From contig JADJWP010000002.1 in assembly GCA_016716305.1 (NCBI GenBank), positions 1,300,501 through 1,364,500 on the forward strand: a stretch of 64,000 nucleotides of DNA, given 5' to 3'. Shown in pieces: positions 52,725-61,950 of the stretch. The notes beneath the pieces were generated by a model. It searched no databases. It saw only the letters and a list, made by a program, of their open reading frames with translations, and was not told the origin of the DNA. This DNA is from Chloracidobacterium sp. (lineage in GTDB: Bacteria; Acidobacteriota; Blastocatellia; Pyrinomonadales; Pyrinomonadaceae). Position 1 is the first letter of the stretch. Each line of letters opens with the position of its first letter. A program made the position numbers and the translations under genes.

Positions 52725-53717
52725 TCAATTCTCATCGTCTGGAATGCTTTCGGCTATTTCTTCATCGGTCGTGGTGAAAGTTGCCGATTCGTCAACTTGC
52801 ATAGCAGAGTTGTCGGCCGCGGCGGCCTCATCACCGATTTCTGCTTCGTCCGATACCGCCGGAGTATCCGCGTCGTTGATCGATCGGGCCGTTTCGTCCT
52901 TTTCGGACGGACCAGTGCCATTGTGCCCTGGCGGAGCAACGTATACTTTCACCATCGAATGGCGAATTACCCGGTCGCCGATGCGGTATCCGCGAAGTAG
53001 TTCCTCGCAGATCACGTTTGCCGGAAATTCATCTGATTCTTCAGTTGCGACCGCTTCATGCAAATGCGGATCGAAAACTTCGCCGACAGCCGGGATCGGC
53101 TTAATGCCCATACCCGCAAAAATGTCGTTGACCTGTTGATTTACCAATTCGATGCCTTCAAAGAACTGTTTGAATTCACCCGACATTTTCTTGCCAGTCG
53201 AACCCGAATGTTCGAGCGCCCGGTTCAAATTGTCGATCGCAGGCAAGAGCTGGGTCGCAAGTGTACTGACCTGCGAATGCATTATGTCATTGCGCTCTCT
53301 TTCGGTCCGGGCCTTGAAATTCTCGTAATCCTTTGCCCTACGCTGCGAGTTCTTGAACATCTCGGCACGCTCTTCTTCCATTTTGGAGATCGTTTCATTG
53401 AGGCGTGCTAGTTTGGCTTCCATGTCGGATTTTTCTTCTTTGAGTTCCTGAACAAGAAGATCTTCCTCCGGATCGGCCTGTTTGACTGCCGGAGCAATCT
53501 CGGTCGGCGGTTCGAAGGAATGCATCGACTTGAGAAAATCGGTGGGATTACCGTCGTCAAATCCCTGCTCGATCTCGATGATCGTCGTCTCGGCAGTGAT
53601 GTGAAGGTCTTTTTCCTTCGCCTCAAGTTCACGGATGAAATCGTCGACCGAGACCGTCTCGTCGTCAGAATCTTCCGCAATGACCTCAAGGTCTTCTATT
53701 TCCTCATTGGGATCCAT
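52725..53717 (-). CDS. grpE: Nucleotide exchange factor GrpE, unusually long
   Basis: 330 aa, versus about 180-200 typically. The true GrpE lies at about 90-265: long coiled coil (LKEEKSDMEAKLARLNETIS, MEEERAEMFKNSQRRAKDYE NFK-type core) and beta domain with GMGIKPIPAVGEVFDPHLHE. Residues 1-85 are an acidic extension (IEDLEVIAEDSDDETVSVDD) and the last 60 residues another acidic, Ala-rich extension. It exchanges nucleotide on DnaK. Third feature of interest is that both extra tails are acidic. Confidence 0.94.
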   Translation of the reverse strand: MDPNEEIEDLEVIAEDSDDETVSVDDFIRELEAKEKDLHITAETTIIEIEQGFDDGNPTDFLKSMHSFEPPTEIAPAVKQADPEEDLLVQELKEEKSDMEAKLARLNETISKMEEERAEMFKNSQRRAKDYENFKARTERERNDIMHSQVSTLATQLLPAIDNLNRALEHSGSTGKKMSGEFKQFFEGIELVNQQVNDIFAGMGIKPIPAVGEVFDPHLHEAVATEESDEFPANVICEELLRGYRIGDRVIRHSMVKVYVAPPGHNGTGPSEKDETARSINDADTPAVSDEAEIGDEAAAADNSAMQVDESATFTTTDEEIAESIPDDEN

Positions 53718-53752
53718 GTTGAATCGAACCGCGAAATGCCGGTCAGGTAAGG

Positions 53753-54877
53753 TTAGTTATTCGAAATGTCCCTGGACATCATCTTTTCGAGGACGCGGGC
53801 GACGTATGAGACGATCGATATCATCCTTGCATATTCGATCCGCGTTGGGCCAAGCACCGTGAGGGTGCCTACCGCCGAGGTGTTGCCGATTCGGTAGGGT
53901 GCCGATATAAGCGAACAATTTTGCATCGATGGCGTGCGGTTCTCGCTGCCGATGACGACCTGAACGTCGCCCTTCCCAGTCTTATCGCGAGCAATGCACT
54001 CATTCAAGATCTCGATGAGACGCGATTTCTCGCCGATCGTCGAAAGCAGTTCGCGAAGCCGTTCAAGGTCGACGAAATCCCTTTTGGTCAAAATATTCGA
54101 CGTTCCGTCGACATAGACCTCACCGGGCATTTCCTCGTCGTCCTCGATACTCTGAGAACACAGAATGACGGCGGTTTGCAGCAGTTTATCGAAAAGTGCC
54201 TTTTCCTCGTGCATCAACGCGAGTATCTCGGCCCTTATTTGCGATAGGTTCTTTCCCGCGTATTCGGTGTTCAGATAGTTTGCACACCGATCGAGTTCTT
54301 CTTTCGTAAAGGCGACATTTAGCCGAATGATCCGGTTATGGACGATATTCGGAGCAGAGACCAGAACGACAAGAATTCGATTCTCGGAAAGATTTACGAA
54401 TTCGATATGCTGCAAGCGGTCGCTCGACAAGCTGGGCGAAACCACGATGCCAACATTATTTGAAAGAACAGAAAGGAGTTGGGATGTACGTTCCATCAAT
54501 CTGTCCGGTGTTTCCGCAAACTCGTTCGTCGACAGGCCGAATTCGTCACCGATCCGGTACAGATCTTCGTTCGAGATACTTAGGACGCCAAGCAGATTAT
54601 CAACGTAATACCTATACCCCTTGTCGGTCGGGACTCGTCCGGCTGACGTATGAGGTTGCTCGAGAAGCCCCAGCTCCTCTAACTCGCCCATAACGCTGCG
54701 GATGGTTGCTGAGCTCAGACCTGAAGCATTTGCAAACTTGTCCGCAATGGATTTAGACCCAACAGGCTCGCCCGTGACAAAATGTTCGTTGATTATCGCT
54801 GAGAGGATGGTCTGCCCGCGAGAATCGGGAAAATCAGAAGTTTTCTCGACTTTTCGGTTTGGTTCGCGAACCAGCAT
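53753..54877 (-). CDS. hrcA: Heat-inducible repressor HrcA
   Basis: 374 aa from ATG 54877 (MLVREPNRKVEKTSDF). Winged helix-turn-helix with FVTGEPVGSKSIADKF, LSSATIRSVMGELEELGLLE and PHTSAGRVPTDKGYRYYVD, then the GAF-like domain. It normally represses groE and dnaK by binding CIRCE elements. No CIRCE sequence is seen upstream of it or of dnaK in the window. Start uncertain: the aaaggag at 54921-54927 lies too far upstream for ATG 54877 or TTG 54901. Confidence 0.95.
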   Translation of the reverse strand: MLVREPNRKVEKTSDFPDSRGQTILSAIINEHFVTGEPVGSKSIADKFANASGLSSATIRSVMGELEELGLLEQPHTSAGRVPTDKGYRYYVDNLLGVLSISNEDLYRIGDEFGLSTNEFAETPDRLMERTSQLLSVLSNNVGIVVSPSLSSDRLQHIEFVNLSENRILVVLVSAPNIVHNRIIRLNVAFTKEELDRCANYLNTEYAGKNLSQIRAEILALMHEEKALFDKLLQTAVILCSQSIEDDEEMPGEVYVDGTSNILTKRDFVDLERLRELLSTIGEKSRLIEILNECIARDKTGKGDVQVVIGSENRTPSMQNCSLISAPYRIGNTSAVGTLTVLGPTRIEYARMISIVSYVARVLEKMMSRDISNN

Positions 54878-54933
54878 CTTATCACGGTGAGTCTTGAGCA
54901 AGCCGCGTGATGACGGTATGCTCCTTTAAAAGG

Positions 54934-54961
54934 AATATCACTTTAGAGCGATTTCTGTCAA
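54934..54961 (-). promoter_or_regulatory. Promoter for the hrcA operon
   Basis: TTGACA (54956-54961) and GATATT (54934-54939), 16 bp apart, on the minus strand. Expected start near 54927. No palindromic CIRCE nearby. Confidence 0.5.
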
Positions 54962-54987
54962 CGTTTATTAGTTAAACTCTGATTAAC

Positions 54988-55722
54988 ATGCAGGCATCAG
55001 CCGATACTACGGAATTTAGGGGATTTTTCGAAGAGGCATTCGCCCATTACGATCCTTCGCGCAGATTGCCGCCGATCAGCGTCCGATTTTACCCATATGT
55101 CGGCATCAACCACACTATAAGGGTAAGGGACGGTATGATTTACGTCCGTATCGCTGAGATCTGCCACGATATGCCGCCTCAGGTCCAGCGATCACTCGCA
55201 TACATACTTGTATCGAAACTGTACAGACGTCGGGTTCCGAAACGAGCGCGCGAGGTTTACGGCGAATACATTAAGGCAGAAACGATCCGCGAACGGTCGA
55301 CCGCGAGCAAGCGTGACCGGGGCCGCAAGGTCGTTACCGGCTCGTCTGGCGAGATCTACGATCTTAACGAGATCTTTGACGACCTGAACACAAAGTATTT
55401 CGGCGGCAGTCTGGCCAAACCGACGCTCACCTGGTCGGCCCGCAAGACCTTTCGGATACTCGGGCATCACGACGCAACGCACGAAACTATCGTTATCAGC
55501 CGATCATTGGATTCGGCCGAAACGCCGCGGTACGTCATCGAATACGTTCTTTATCACGAAATGCTTCACATTCACCATCCGACGGTCCACCACAACGGAC
55601 GGCGATACAACCACACCGCGGAGTTTCGACGCGACGAAGAGAGATATCGCTATTTCAGGGAAGCCGAACGATGGATCGAGCAGAACGTACGGCGATTAAA
55701 GCGAAACGCAAGACGCGGCTAG
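54988..55722 (+). CDS. SprT-like zinc metallopeptidase domain protein
   Basis: 244 aa. The C-terminal half is SprT-like: DLNEIFDDLNTKYFGGSL, PTLTWSARKTFRILGHHD, and the zinc motif VLYHEMLHIHHP (HExxH with third ligand HxxHHP). The N-terminal half (1-115) is a different basic and aromatic region. SprT/Spartan proteins cleave proteins crosslinked to DNA; for this bacterial member a protease role is likely but unproven. Divergent from hrcA. Confidence 0.85.
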   Translation: MQASADTTEFRGFFEEAFAHYDPSRRLPPISVRFYPYVGINHTIRVRDGMIYVRIAEICHDMPPQVQRSLAYILVSKLYRRRVPKRAREVYGEYIKAETIRERSTASKRDRGRKVVTGSSGEIYDLNEIFDDLNTKYFGGSLAKPTLTWSARKTFRILGHHDATHETIVISRSLDSAETPRYVIEYVLYHEMLHIHHPTVHHNGRRYNHTAEFRRDEERYRYFREAERWIEQNVRRLKRNARRG

Positions 55723-55728
55723 AGTCTG

Positions 55729-57405
55729 TCAGTCCTGGGCAAATTGCGCGACTATCGTCCCGATAAACCCAAGATCTGAGATAGTTAGTCGTTCGATCCC
55801 CTTCGAGTTGAAACGAGTTTCAACAAAATATACCGACGACGACTTCTGTCCGCCTTCCTTCTTTTCCGAGATGACGTCCGCGATGCGGTCGGCGAGGCCC
55901 GTTTCGTAACCTAGAGTAGCTGCCGGGGCATTGGATATTGCGATCTGATGCAATCTCGCGGCTTGTTTCACGTCGGGTCCGCGGCGATATGATTCGAGAC
56001 ACTTGATCACCGATTCCGGGTCACCGATGATCGCCTTGCCATCGACCAGGACCATCGCAACATCGCCGTCGTCCGTCGCCCAGTAATCGGCGTCCGATCG
56101 CCGATCGGGCTTGCGATCGGCTCTCAATTCAGCAGCGACCGCCTTTTTGAGGTCGGCCGGACCTCTGACATCTGCGATAACAACTTGTCTTTCGCCCTCG
56201 GGATCAAAGCGGATGGTGACAGCGTTCGAGCCGATCGCGCTCAGGAAAAGCTCGCCATTATCGACGCCGTACGGCTCGAAGATACTGTCGGAAAACGCCG
56301 ACAACAGGCTGCCCGCGGTCGGGTCGATCTGTTTCTGAGCGGTCAACACGACGCTTCGCCACGCGATCCGCGGGTCGGTCAGGTCATAGCGGGTAACCGA
56401 ATCGAACTGCTGATTCATGAACGGCTCGAACCCTGCAAATTGCCCTCCGGCAGGCTTGATCGTCTCGTTGAGCACAGTTGCGATCTCGGCCGAAGTCTCG
56501 ATCTTGAACCGGTCTTCTATTCCATTTTCCGTAGCTCTCATTGTCCAATCAAGGCCTTTCAGCGAATTGCGGAGTAGTTCCGGAAGAACTCGGGCGATGA
56601 ACGACTGAACCTCCGCTTCGTCACTCGATCGTTTGGCGAGCGTGAGACCTGCAATGTTAGATAGCTGGGCAATACCGTCTGAAGAGATGAAGCCAAACGC
56701 AAGTCGATCGCCGCCGGCCACTCTCGGGTTCTTTGCAATGCTCTCGATCTCGCCCCGCTTTACAGCCAGGCATTTCTCGATCGCCGATTCGTCATTCCCG
56801 AAAAGGATCGATCCGCCGTCGACCAACGCAAATGCCTTTCGTCCATCCTGCGCCGTCCAAACAAAATACTTCCCGCCATATTTCTCGGAAGTCTCGAGCA
56901 AGGCTTCGCCCCCGTAAGCCTCGCTGATGAAGAGCCCAAGCTGGTGTTCGACGAAAGAAATGACCTGAAAATTCCAGAGCCTCGTTTCTGCGGCCGCGAC
57001 AAATCTCGGCTGAAAGCTGAGCACCGAATTCTCTTCAGTTATCTGCTGCTCTGACGTCTCGAAGCCCGTCACCGCGACGCCCAACTCGATACCGTCGATC
57101 GATCCGAGGTCGGGCTTCGTTTTTGCGGCATTTTGATAGGCCGCACTTTCCGTCACCGTTGCGATCGCTCTGCCAAGATCGCGGGTCTCAAGGTAGATGA
57201 GAGCATCGCCCGGAAGCACTGTCCGGACATCTATCGCCGGTGAACCGCATGATAGTGTGAATAAGCAGAATAACCCCAGACCGATGGAGAGACCGGACTG
57301 AAAACCGGATCTACCAAACGACTTTGCCGACCGCCGGAAAAACGACACGCGCACGCGGGATCGGCCGCTGCTGGCATCAGACCTGGAAAGCTTATGTGAT
57401 AACAT
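55729..57405 (-). CDS. Exported lipoprotein-like protein of unknown function
   Basis: 558 aa. N-terminal basic region then a hydrophobic stretch ending FCLFTLSCGS, a lipobox-like site with Cys about 53. The exterior part begins VLPGDALIYLETRDLGRAIA, as in the DUF3352 type of proteins, and contains alternating helix-strand segments such as ALVDGGSILFGNDESAIEKC and AMVLVDGKAIIGDPESVIKC, two copies of a similar motif. Function unknown. Divergent from the SDR gene with 9 bp between starts. Confidence 0.7.
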   Translation of the reverse strand: MLSHKLSRSDASSGRSRVRVSFFRRSAKSFGRSGFQSGLSIGLGLFCLFTLSCGSPAIDVRTVLPGDALIYLETRDLGRAIATVTESAAYQNAAKTKPDLGSIDGIELGVAVTGFETSEQQITEENSVLSFQPRFVAAAETRLWNFQVISFVEHQLGLFISEAYGGEALLETSEKYGGKYFVWTAQDGRKAFALVDGGSILFGNDESAIEKCLAVKRGEIESIAKNPRVAGGDRLAFGFISSDGIAQLSNIAGLTLAKRSSDEAEVQSFIARVLPELLRNSLKGLDWTMRATENGIEDRFKIETSAEIATVLNETIKPAGGQFAGFEPFMNQQFDSVTRYDLTDPRIAWRSVVLTAQKQIDPTAGSLLSAFSDSIFEPYGVDNGELFLSAIGSNAVTIRFDPEGERQVVIADVRGPADLKKAVAAELRADRKPDRRSDADYWATDDGDVAMVLVDGKAIIGDPESVIKCLESYRRGPDVKQAARLHQIAISNAPAATLGYETGLADRIADVISEKKEGGQKSSSVYFVETRFNSKGIERLTISDLGFIGTIVAQFAQD

Positions 57406-57414
57406 CGTCGGAAT

Positions 57415-58200
57415 ATGGCGGAAAAAATTTTTGCTGATGACATTTTACAGGGAAAGATCGCGTTTGTAACCGGCGGCGGGACCGGCATTACCGGCGGCGT
57501 TGCCCGCGCATTTGCCGAACATGGCGCCCGGATCGCGATCACAAGCCGCAAGGAAGAGAATCTTGCCGCAATGAAAAAAGTGATCGAAGATGGCGGCGGC
57601 GAGTGTTTTACGGTCGTCGCGGATGTGCGGGATTACGCGGACGTCGAGAATGCGATAGCACGGACCGTCGAACATTATGGAAAGATCGATATCGTTGTGA
57701 ATGGGGCTGCGGGCAATTTTCTTTGCGCGGCTGACCAGCTTTCGGCGAATGGTTTTGGAACGGTCGTTGATATCGACACAAAGGGAACGTTCAATGTATG
57801 CCGAGCAGCGTTCGAGGAGCTGAAGCGGTCAAACGGTCAGATACTGAATATTTCAGCCACGCTGCACTATCTTGCCACGCCGATGCAGATCCACGTTTCC
57901 GCGGCCAAGGCGGGCGTCGATGCGATCACGCGTAATCTATCGGTCGAATGGGGACGCCACGGAATAAGGGTGAACGGGATCGCACCGGGGCCTATCGAGG
58001 ACACAGAAGGAATGAAGCGGCTGCTGCCAGAACCGCTGAAGGAAAAGATCACCAAAAAGATCCCGCTTGGGAGATTTGGAAGGATAAAGGACATCGAGAA
58101 CGCTGCGTTGTTCCTGACATCGGATGCCGCCGGTTACATAAACGGCGTGACTCTCGTCGTCGACGGCGGGCAATGGCTGCTCGGGACAAGCTTGGGTTGA
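57415..58200 (+). CDS. SDR-family 2,4-dienoyl-CoA reductase-like enzyme
   Basis: 261 aa. NADP-binding FVTGGGTGITGGVARAFAEH; NGAAGNFLC; and VSAAKAGVDAITRNLSVEWG with Lys but no YxxxK tyrosine. This pattern, with NGAAGNFL and IHVSAAKAGVD, is that of peroxisomal DECR2-like enzymes. It likely reduces 2,4-dienoyl-CoA or a related intermediate in fatty-acid breakdown. Stands alone between two unknown genes. Confidence 0.85.
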   Translation: MAEKIFADDILQGKIAFVTGGGTGITGGVARAFAEHGARIAITSRKEENLAAMKKVIEDGGGECFTVVADVRDYADVENAIARTVEHYGKIDIVVNGAAGNFLCAADQLSANGFGTVVDIDTKGTFNVCRAAFEELKRSNGQILNISATLHYLATPMQIHVSAAKAGVDAITRNLSVEWGRHGIRVNGIAPGPIEDTEGMKRLLPEPLKEKITKKIPLGRFGRIKDIENAALFLTSDAAGYINGVTLVVDGGQWLLGTSLG

Positions 58201-58203
58201 TCG

Positions 58204-59991
58204 TTATTTCTGATCTGAACGCTCGGCTTGCGGCGACGTACCCAGAACGCTTTCCGGCGAATCGGACCTTTGCTTTTGTTCGGCGCTCTTGCCCAATACC
58301 GCTCGAAGAACAAGGACCTTTGCAAGAACACGTACTTCGGGACGATCGAAACGATCGGTCAAGATCCTTGTCCGGGCAAAATCAGCACGTACCAGCGACT
58401 TGATGGTCGATTCGGCAATGCCGATCTCTTTCGTCAATCCACGGATCATCTCGCCGCCAAAGGCTCCGACCTGCATCTCGCCATCGACGAACATCTCTTC
58501 TCCGACATCGATGAATTCGCCCACCTTTACAAACGCGGAGATGAGGTCATTGGCTCGGTAGATCGCACCATCAAGGGTCTTAAAGGCATTGTCCGGATCG
58601 GCCTCGGCATAGCCCGAGATGAGGAGCCACGTAAAAATGAAATCCTGATAGTTCTTCGGTTGCGGATTCACCAGCTTCGAAGCCTCGACCATCAGTTCCG
58701 CGGCGAGTTCCGCATCGCCTGCGCGTTTTACACCCGCGGCAAGAGCGCTCAGGCCCATCAACTTGCGCTCGCGTACTGGTTCCTGCGCCAATAGGCGTCG
58801 GGCTTCTCCGACGATACGCTCGCGTTCCTCTTTCGGCAGCGGCTTCGTTCCGATGCTCGCAACCTCTTGTATCAACTTCTCTTCCGCCCGCTGCTTTTCT
58901 TTCTCCTTCGGATCCGGCGGCTCGACCGCCGCAACAGGCGGTGGGGGCACAGCTCGCCCTGACGTACTACGGAACCGGCCGCGGCTTTGACCTTCCGTTT
59001 CAGGTATCTTGAATTTTGCCCTGATCTGCTCTGCACGTCCCGGCAAGATCGATTCGATAGAAGCGGCATACCGAAGAGCCGTGTGAGGATCCCATAACTC
59101 GGCTGGGCTCAAGATCTGTTTTGCGAGTATTTCGCCGATCTCGCGCACCTCGTTCTCCGAATATACGGGCTTCTTTCCTTCGCCTTTCTTCGATTCTTCA
59201 AGATTCGTTTTTGCGAAATCAAAAAGCAGCAGCGTTACCGAATCGTTCAACTTCTCGCTCGGCGCCGACTTGAACTCGCTCAAGACCTTTGCCCCAAACT
59301 CGACGCCTTTGTCGACGTCTTTCGCATAAATGGTCTTTAGTAATTCGATGTGATTGAAGTTAAGTCCCTTCCCGATCGAGGCCTTGCCGAGTTCGACCGC
59401 GCGAGATGCGTCGTTCTCGGCGATCTTTGTCATCAGCCGGTATCCGAAATATTCGTCACCTGACTCCATCTGTTTTCGGAACTCCGCATTGGTGATCAGG
59501 CTTAGGCTGTCGTGATAGAAGTTGAATGCGAGTTCAGGCGCATGTTCGGCAATACTCATTGCGATCTGTTGACGGACCGCCGATGCTGTGCGGAACTTTC
59601 GCATCGCTTTCGTGCGTTCGGACGCCTCGGGAACGAAACTGCCTGCGGTGATCGTGGAAGCCGATTCACCAGCAAGGTCAAGAGCGTTCATTTGAGCGTC
59701 ATATTGAGCCAAGAGTGTTTTGAAATCGGCTACGACCGCTCCGTACATGGACCGGGCCTCGCGGTCATCGTGAAACCACATAAGCGCGGCCATTTCAGAG
59801 GCAAAGCTGATGCGATTTTCGAGCGTACGCATATTTGCGACATCAGAGCTCGTTTCGCGAAGAAAGGCAACCGCTTCCTTTCTGATCCTTTCTGCTTCTT
59901 TCGCAGCGTCAGGCTCGGCCTTGCTTTGTGAATGCGCGGTCTGAGCGCAGATCGAAACGATAAGCAGGAACATCTTCAGATATGACGACAT
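58204..59991 (-). CDS. Exported helical protein of unknown function
   Basis: 595 aa from ATG 59991, chosen because ggagg lies 6 nt upstream; the signal peptide (MSSYLKMFLLIVSICAQTAH) follows. The rest is mostly helical, with TPR-like organisation (DASRAVELGKASIGKGLNFN, DPDNAFKTLDGAIYRANDL), a disordered Pro-rich linker (VPPPPVAAVEPPDPKEKEK) and a second helical half. Conserved in style with other Acidobacteria proteins. Function not known. Confidence 0.75.
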   Translation of the reverse strand: MSSYLKMFLLIVSICAQTAHSQSKAEPDAAKEAERIRKEAVAFLRETSSDVANMRTLENRISFASEMAALMWFHDDREARSMYGAVVADFKTLLAQYDAQMNALDLAGESASTITAGSFVPEASERTKAMRKFRTASAVRQQIAMSIAEHAPELAFNFYHDSLSLITNAEFRKQMESGDEYFGYRLMTKIAENDASRAVELGKASIGKGLNFNHIELLKTIYAKDVDKGVEFGAKVLSEFKSAPSEKLNDSVTLLLFDFAKTNLEESKKGEGKKPVYSENEVREIGEILAKQILSPAELWDPHTALRYAASIESILPGRAEQIRAKFKIPETEGQSRGRFRSTSGRAVPPPPVAAVEPPDPKEKEKQRAEEKLIQEVASIGTKPLPKEERERIVGEARRLLAQEPVRERKLMGLSALAAGVKRAGDAELAAELMVEASKLVNPQPKNYQDFIFTWLLISGYAEADPDNAFKTLDGAIYRANDLISAFVKVGEFIDVGEEMFVDGEMQVGAFGGEMIRGLTKEIGIAESTIKSLVRADFARTRILTDRFDRPEVRVLAKVLVLRAVLGKSAEQKQRSDSPESVLGTSPQAERSDQK

Positions 59992-60137
59992 TAAAAGGCC
60001 TCCAGATAGTGGACGTCTCAATCATAGATTTCTTGCGAACTTATGTAAACAGAATGTTTGTTCTCAGCATGCGGACGTTCGAAGCGGCCACAGCAATTTT
60101 GATTTGCCTTCGTTTAGTGCAGAATTACTCTATACCT

Positions 60138-60710
60138 ATGCTGCTCGTGATCGACAACTACGATTCATTTACCTACAACCTCGTCCAGTATCTCGGAGAG
60201 TTGGGTTCAGAAATGACGATTCTCAGGAACGACGCGATCTCGATCGACGATATCGAAAACGAGCTCAAGCCCGAGCGGATATTGATCTCGCCGGGACCGG
60301 GAACGCCAGACGACGCAGGCATCTCTGTTGGTGTGATCGAACGATTCGCGGGCCGCATTCCGATACTCGGTGTCTGTCTTGGCCATCAGGCCATCGGCCA
60401 GCATTTTGGCGGCAAGGTCGTTCGGGCACCCGAACCAGTTCATGGAAAGCCCGTCGTCGTCGATCATGACGGCAGGTCGATCTTCTCGGGCATACCAAAC
60501 GGCTTCTCGGCCGGACGATACCATTCGCTGGTGGTCGATCGTGCCACATTGCCTGAATGTCTTGAGATCTCGGCCGAATCACCCGACGGTCTGATAATGG
60601 CGATGAGGCATCGGGAATTCACGCTCGAAGGCGTGCAGTTCCATCCTGAATCCATCCTGACCGAGCATGGCAGGACCATGCTGCTGAATTTCCTGTCGTT
60701 GCCTGCATGA
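60138..60710 (+). CDS. trpG: Glutamine amidotransferase, anthranilate/aminodeoxychorismate synthase component II
   Basis: 190 aa from ATG 60138 (MLLVIDNYDSFTYNL), the family start; the upstream frame from 59982 is not coding. Triad: GVCLGHQAIG (Cys) and FHPESILTEHG (His, Glu). It gives ammonia to chorismate for anthranilate (TrpE) or aminodeoxychorismate (PabB). The partner is not near, so trpG or pabA cannot be separated; in many bacteria one protein serves both. Confidence 0.92.
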   Translation: MLLVIDNYDSFTYNLVQYLGELGSEMTILRNDAISIDDIENELKPERILISPGPGTPDDAGISVGVIERFAGRIPILGVCLGHQAIGQHFGGKVVRAPEPVHGKPVVVDHDGRSIFSGIPNGFSAGRYHSLVVDRATLPECLEISAESPDGLIMAMRHREFTLEGVQFHPESILTEHGRTMLLNFLSLPA

Positions 60711-60716
60711 GCGTGA

Positions 60717-61829
60717 ATGAATCTTGAAGATCTCTTGATCCCGTTTGGCAAGGTCTTCGGCCGATCGGTCGACATCCGGAACGCGCTTTATGATCGGGGA
60801 GTTTTACGATCGTACGACCTTGGTGTCCGAACGATAAGCGTCGGAAACCTAACGACGGGCGGAACCGGTAAAACACCTATCGTCGCGCTTGTCGCTGAGA
60901 TCCTTGCTGGTGAAGGCGAACGTGTGTGCATCCTGACAAGAGGCTACGGAAGAAAACATACCGGCAGACGCGTGCTGGTCTCTGACGGTCAAAAGATCCT
61001 CAGCGACCCCGAAGCGGGCGGAGATGAACCGATAGAATTGGCTCGGAGACTGGGTGAAAGGGCGATCATCATCGCCGATGCCGACCGCGTTTCGGCCGCC
61101 GCATGGGCTCGCGAACGATTTGGCGTAACCGCGTTCATCCTCGATGACGGCTTTCAGCATCGACGGGCAAGACGCGACGTCGATATCGTTTGCATCGATG
61201 CGACCGACCCCTGCGGTAACGGAAGGATGCTGCCCGCCGGGCGGCTGCGTGAATCGTTCAGGAATCTGGATCGGGCCGATGCGATCGTCATCACGCGTGC
61301 TGACCTGGTGAGTTCGACCGCCGAGATCGAGGCTCGACTGAGAGCGCGAAATGCCGACGCCCCGTTGTTTCGGGCAGTAACGCAGATAAAACGGTTTACC
61401 GAACTCGTGACGTTTCTCGATCGGGAGCCGCAAACCGATCGCGATCTGACCGGCGTAAAGGTCTGGGAAGACCTTGTTCGCTCAAGGATTTCGAATGATA
61501 GCGGATCGCTCCGTGTCGGGGCTTTTTGCGGTATCGGGAATCCGGACGCTTTTTTTGAACAGCTTCGCCGTTCGTTTATCGGCATCCGGGACAGCGTGGT
61601 TGAGATCGCTATGACCCGCCGATTTAACGATCACCACCGTTACGGGCAGAATGATATTGATTCGATCGAACGTGCGTCAAATGAGAATGGGGTTGACGTA
61701 CTAGTGACAACGGCTAAAGACGCTGTGAAACTGGACGGCCTGAAGTTCAGGATCCCGTGCTTTGTAGTCGAGTCCGAATCGGTCATTGACCGTCCTGAGG
61801 ATCTCCGCGTTCTGCTGTTCGGCGTTTAG
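60717..61829 (+). CDS. lpxK: Tetraacyldisaccharide 4'-kinase (LpxK)
   Basis: 370 aa. Phosphate loop ISVGNLTTGGTGKTP, ILTRGYGRKHTGR, HRRARRDVDIVCIDATDP and C-terminal VTTAKDAVKL. Adds the 4'-phosphate in lipid A, so the host makes an outer membrane with LPS. No other lpx gene is seen. Starts 6 bp after trpG; the 3' end is overlapped by a small gene on the other strand. Confidence 0.95.
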   Translation: MNLEDLLIPFGKVFGRSVDIRNALYDRGVLRSYDLGVRTISVGNLTTGGTGKTPIVALVAEILAGEGERVCILTRGYGRKHTGRRVLVSDGQKILSDPEAGGDEPIELARRLGERAIIIADADRVSAAAWARERFGVTAFILDDGFQHRRARRDVDIVCIDATDPCGNGRMLPAGRLRESFRNLDRADAIVITRADLVSSTAEIEARLRARNADAPLFRAVTQIKRFTELVTFLDREPQTDRDLTGVKVWEDLVRSRISNDSGSLRVGAFCGIGNPDAFFEQLRRSFIGIRDSVVEIAMTRRFNDHHRYGQNDIDSIERASNENGVDVLVTTAKDAVKLDGLKFRIPCFVVESESVIDRPEDLRVLLFGV

Positions 61830-61941
61830 GCGGCTCCTTCTTGTCTCCCCAATAGAATGCCCGCACGACGAGAACGTAGACGAGTATCGACAAAAAGAGG
61901 AAGACAAAAAAGAAAGCAATGAGCCAGGCAGCAAAGGACAT
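61783..61941 (-). CDS. 52-aa single-pass membrane protein
   Basis: From ATG 61941: MSFAAWLIAFFFVFLFLSIL, then VYVLVVRAFYWGDKKEPPKR and a charged C-terminus. One transmembrane helix (about 5-31) with inside-positive tail. It lies 9 bp downstream of the permease stop on the same strand, so likely transcribed with it, and its end overlaps the lpxK 3' end by 47 bp. The plausible composition argues for a real gene. Confidence 0.6.
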   Translation of the reverse strand: MSFAAWLIAFFFVFLFLSILVYVLVVRAFYWGDKKEPPKRRTAERGDPQDGQ

Positions 61942-61950
61942 ATTCTTGGT

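Noticed and set aside
54878..54987. CIRCE element upstream of hrcA
   Set aside because: No TTAGCACTC/GAGTGCTAA-type inverted repeat is visible; the TCCTTTAAAAGGA palindrome there includes the ribosome-site-like aaagga and is not CIRCE.
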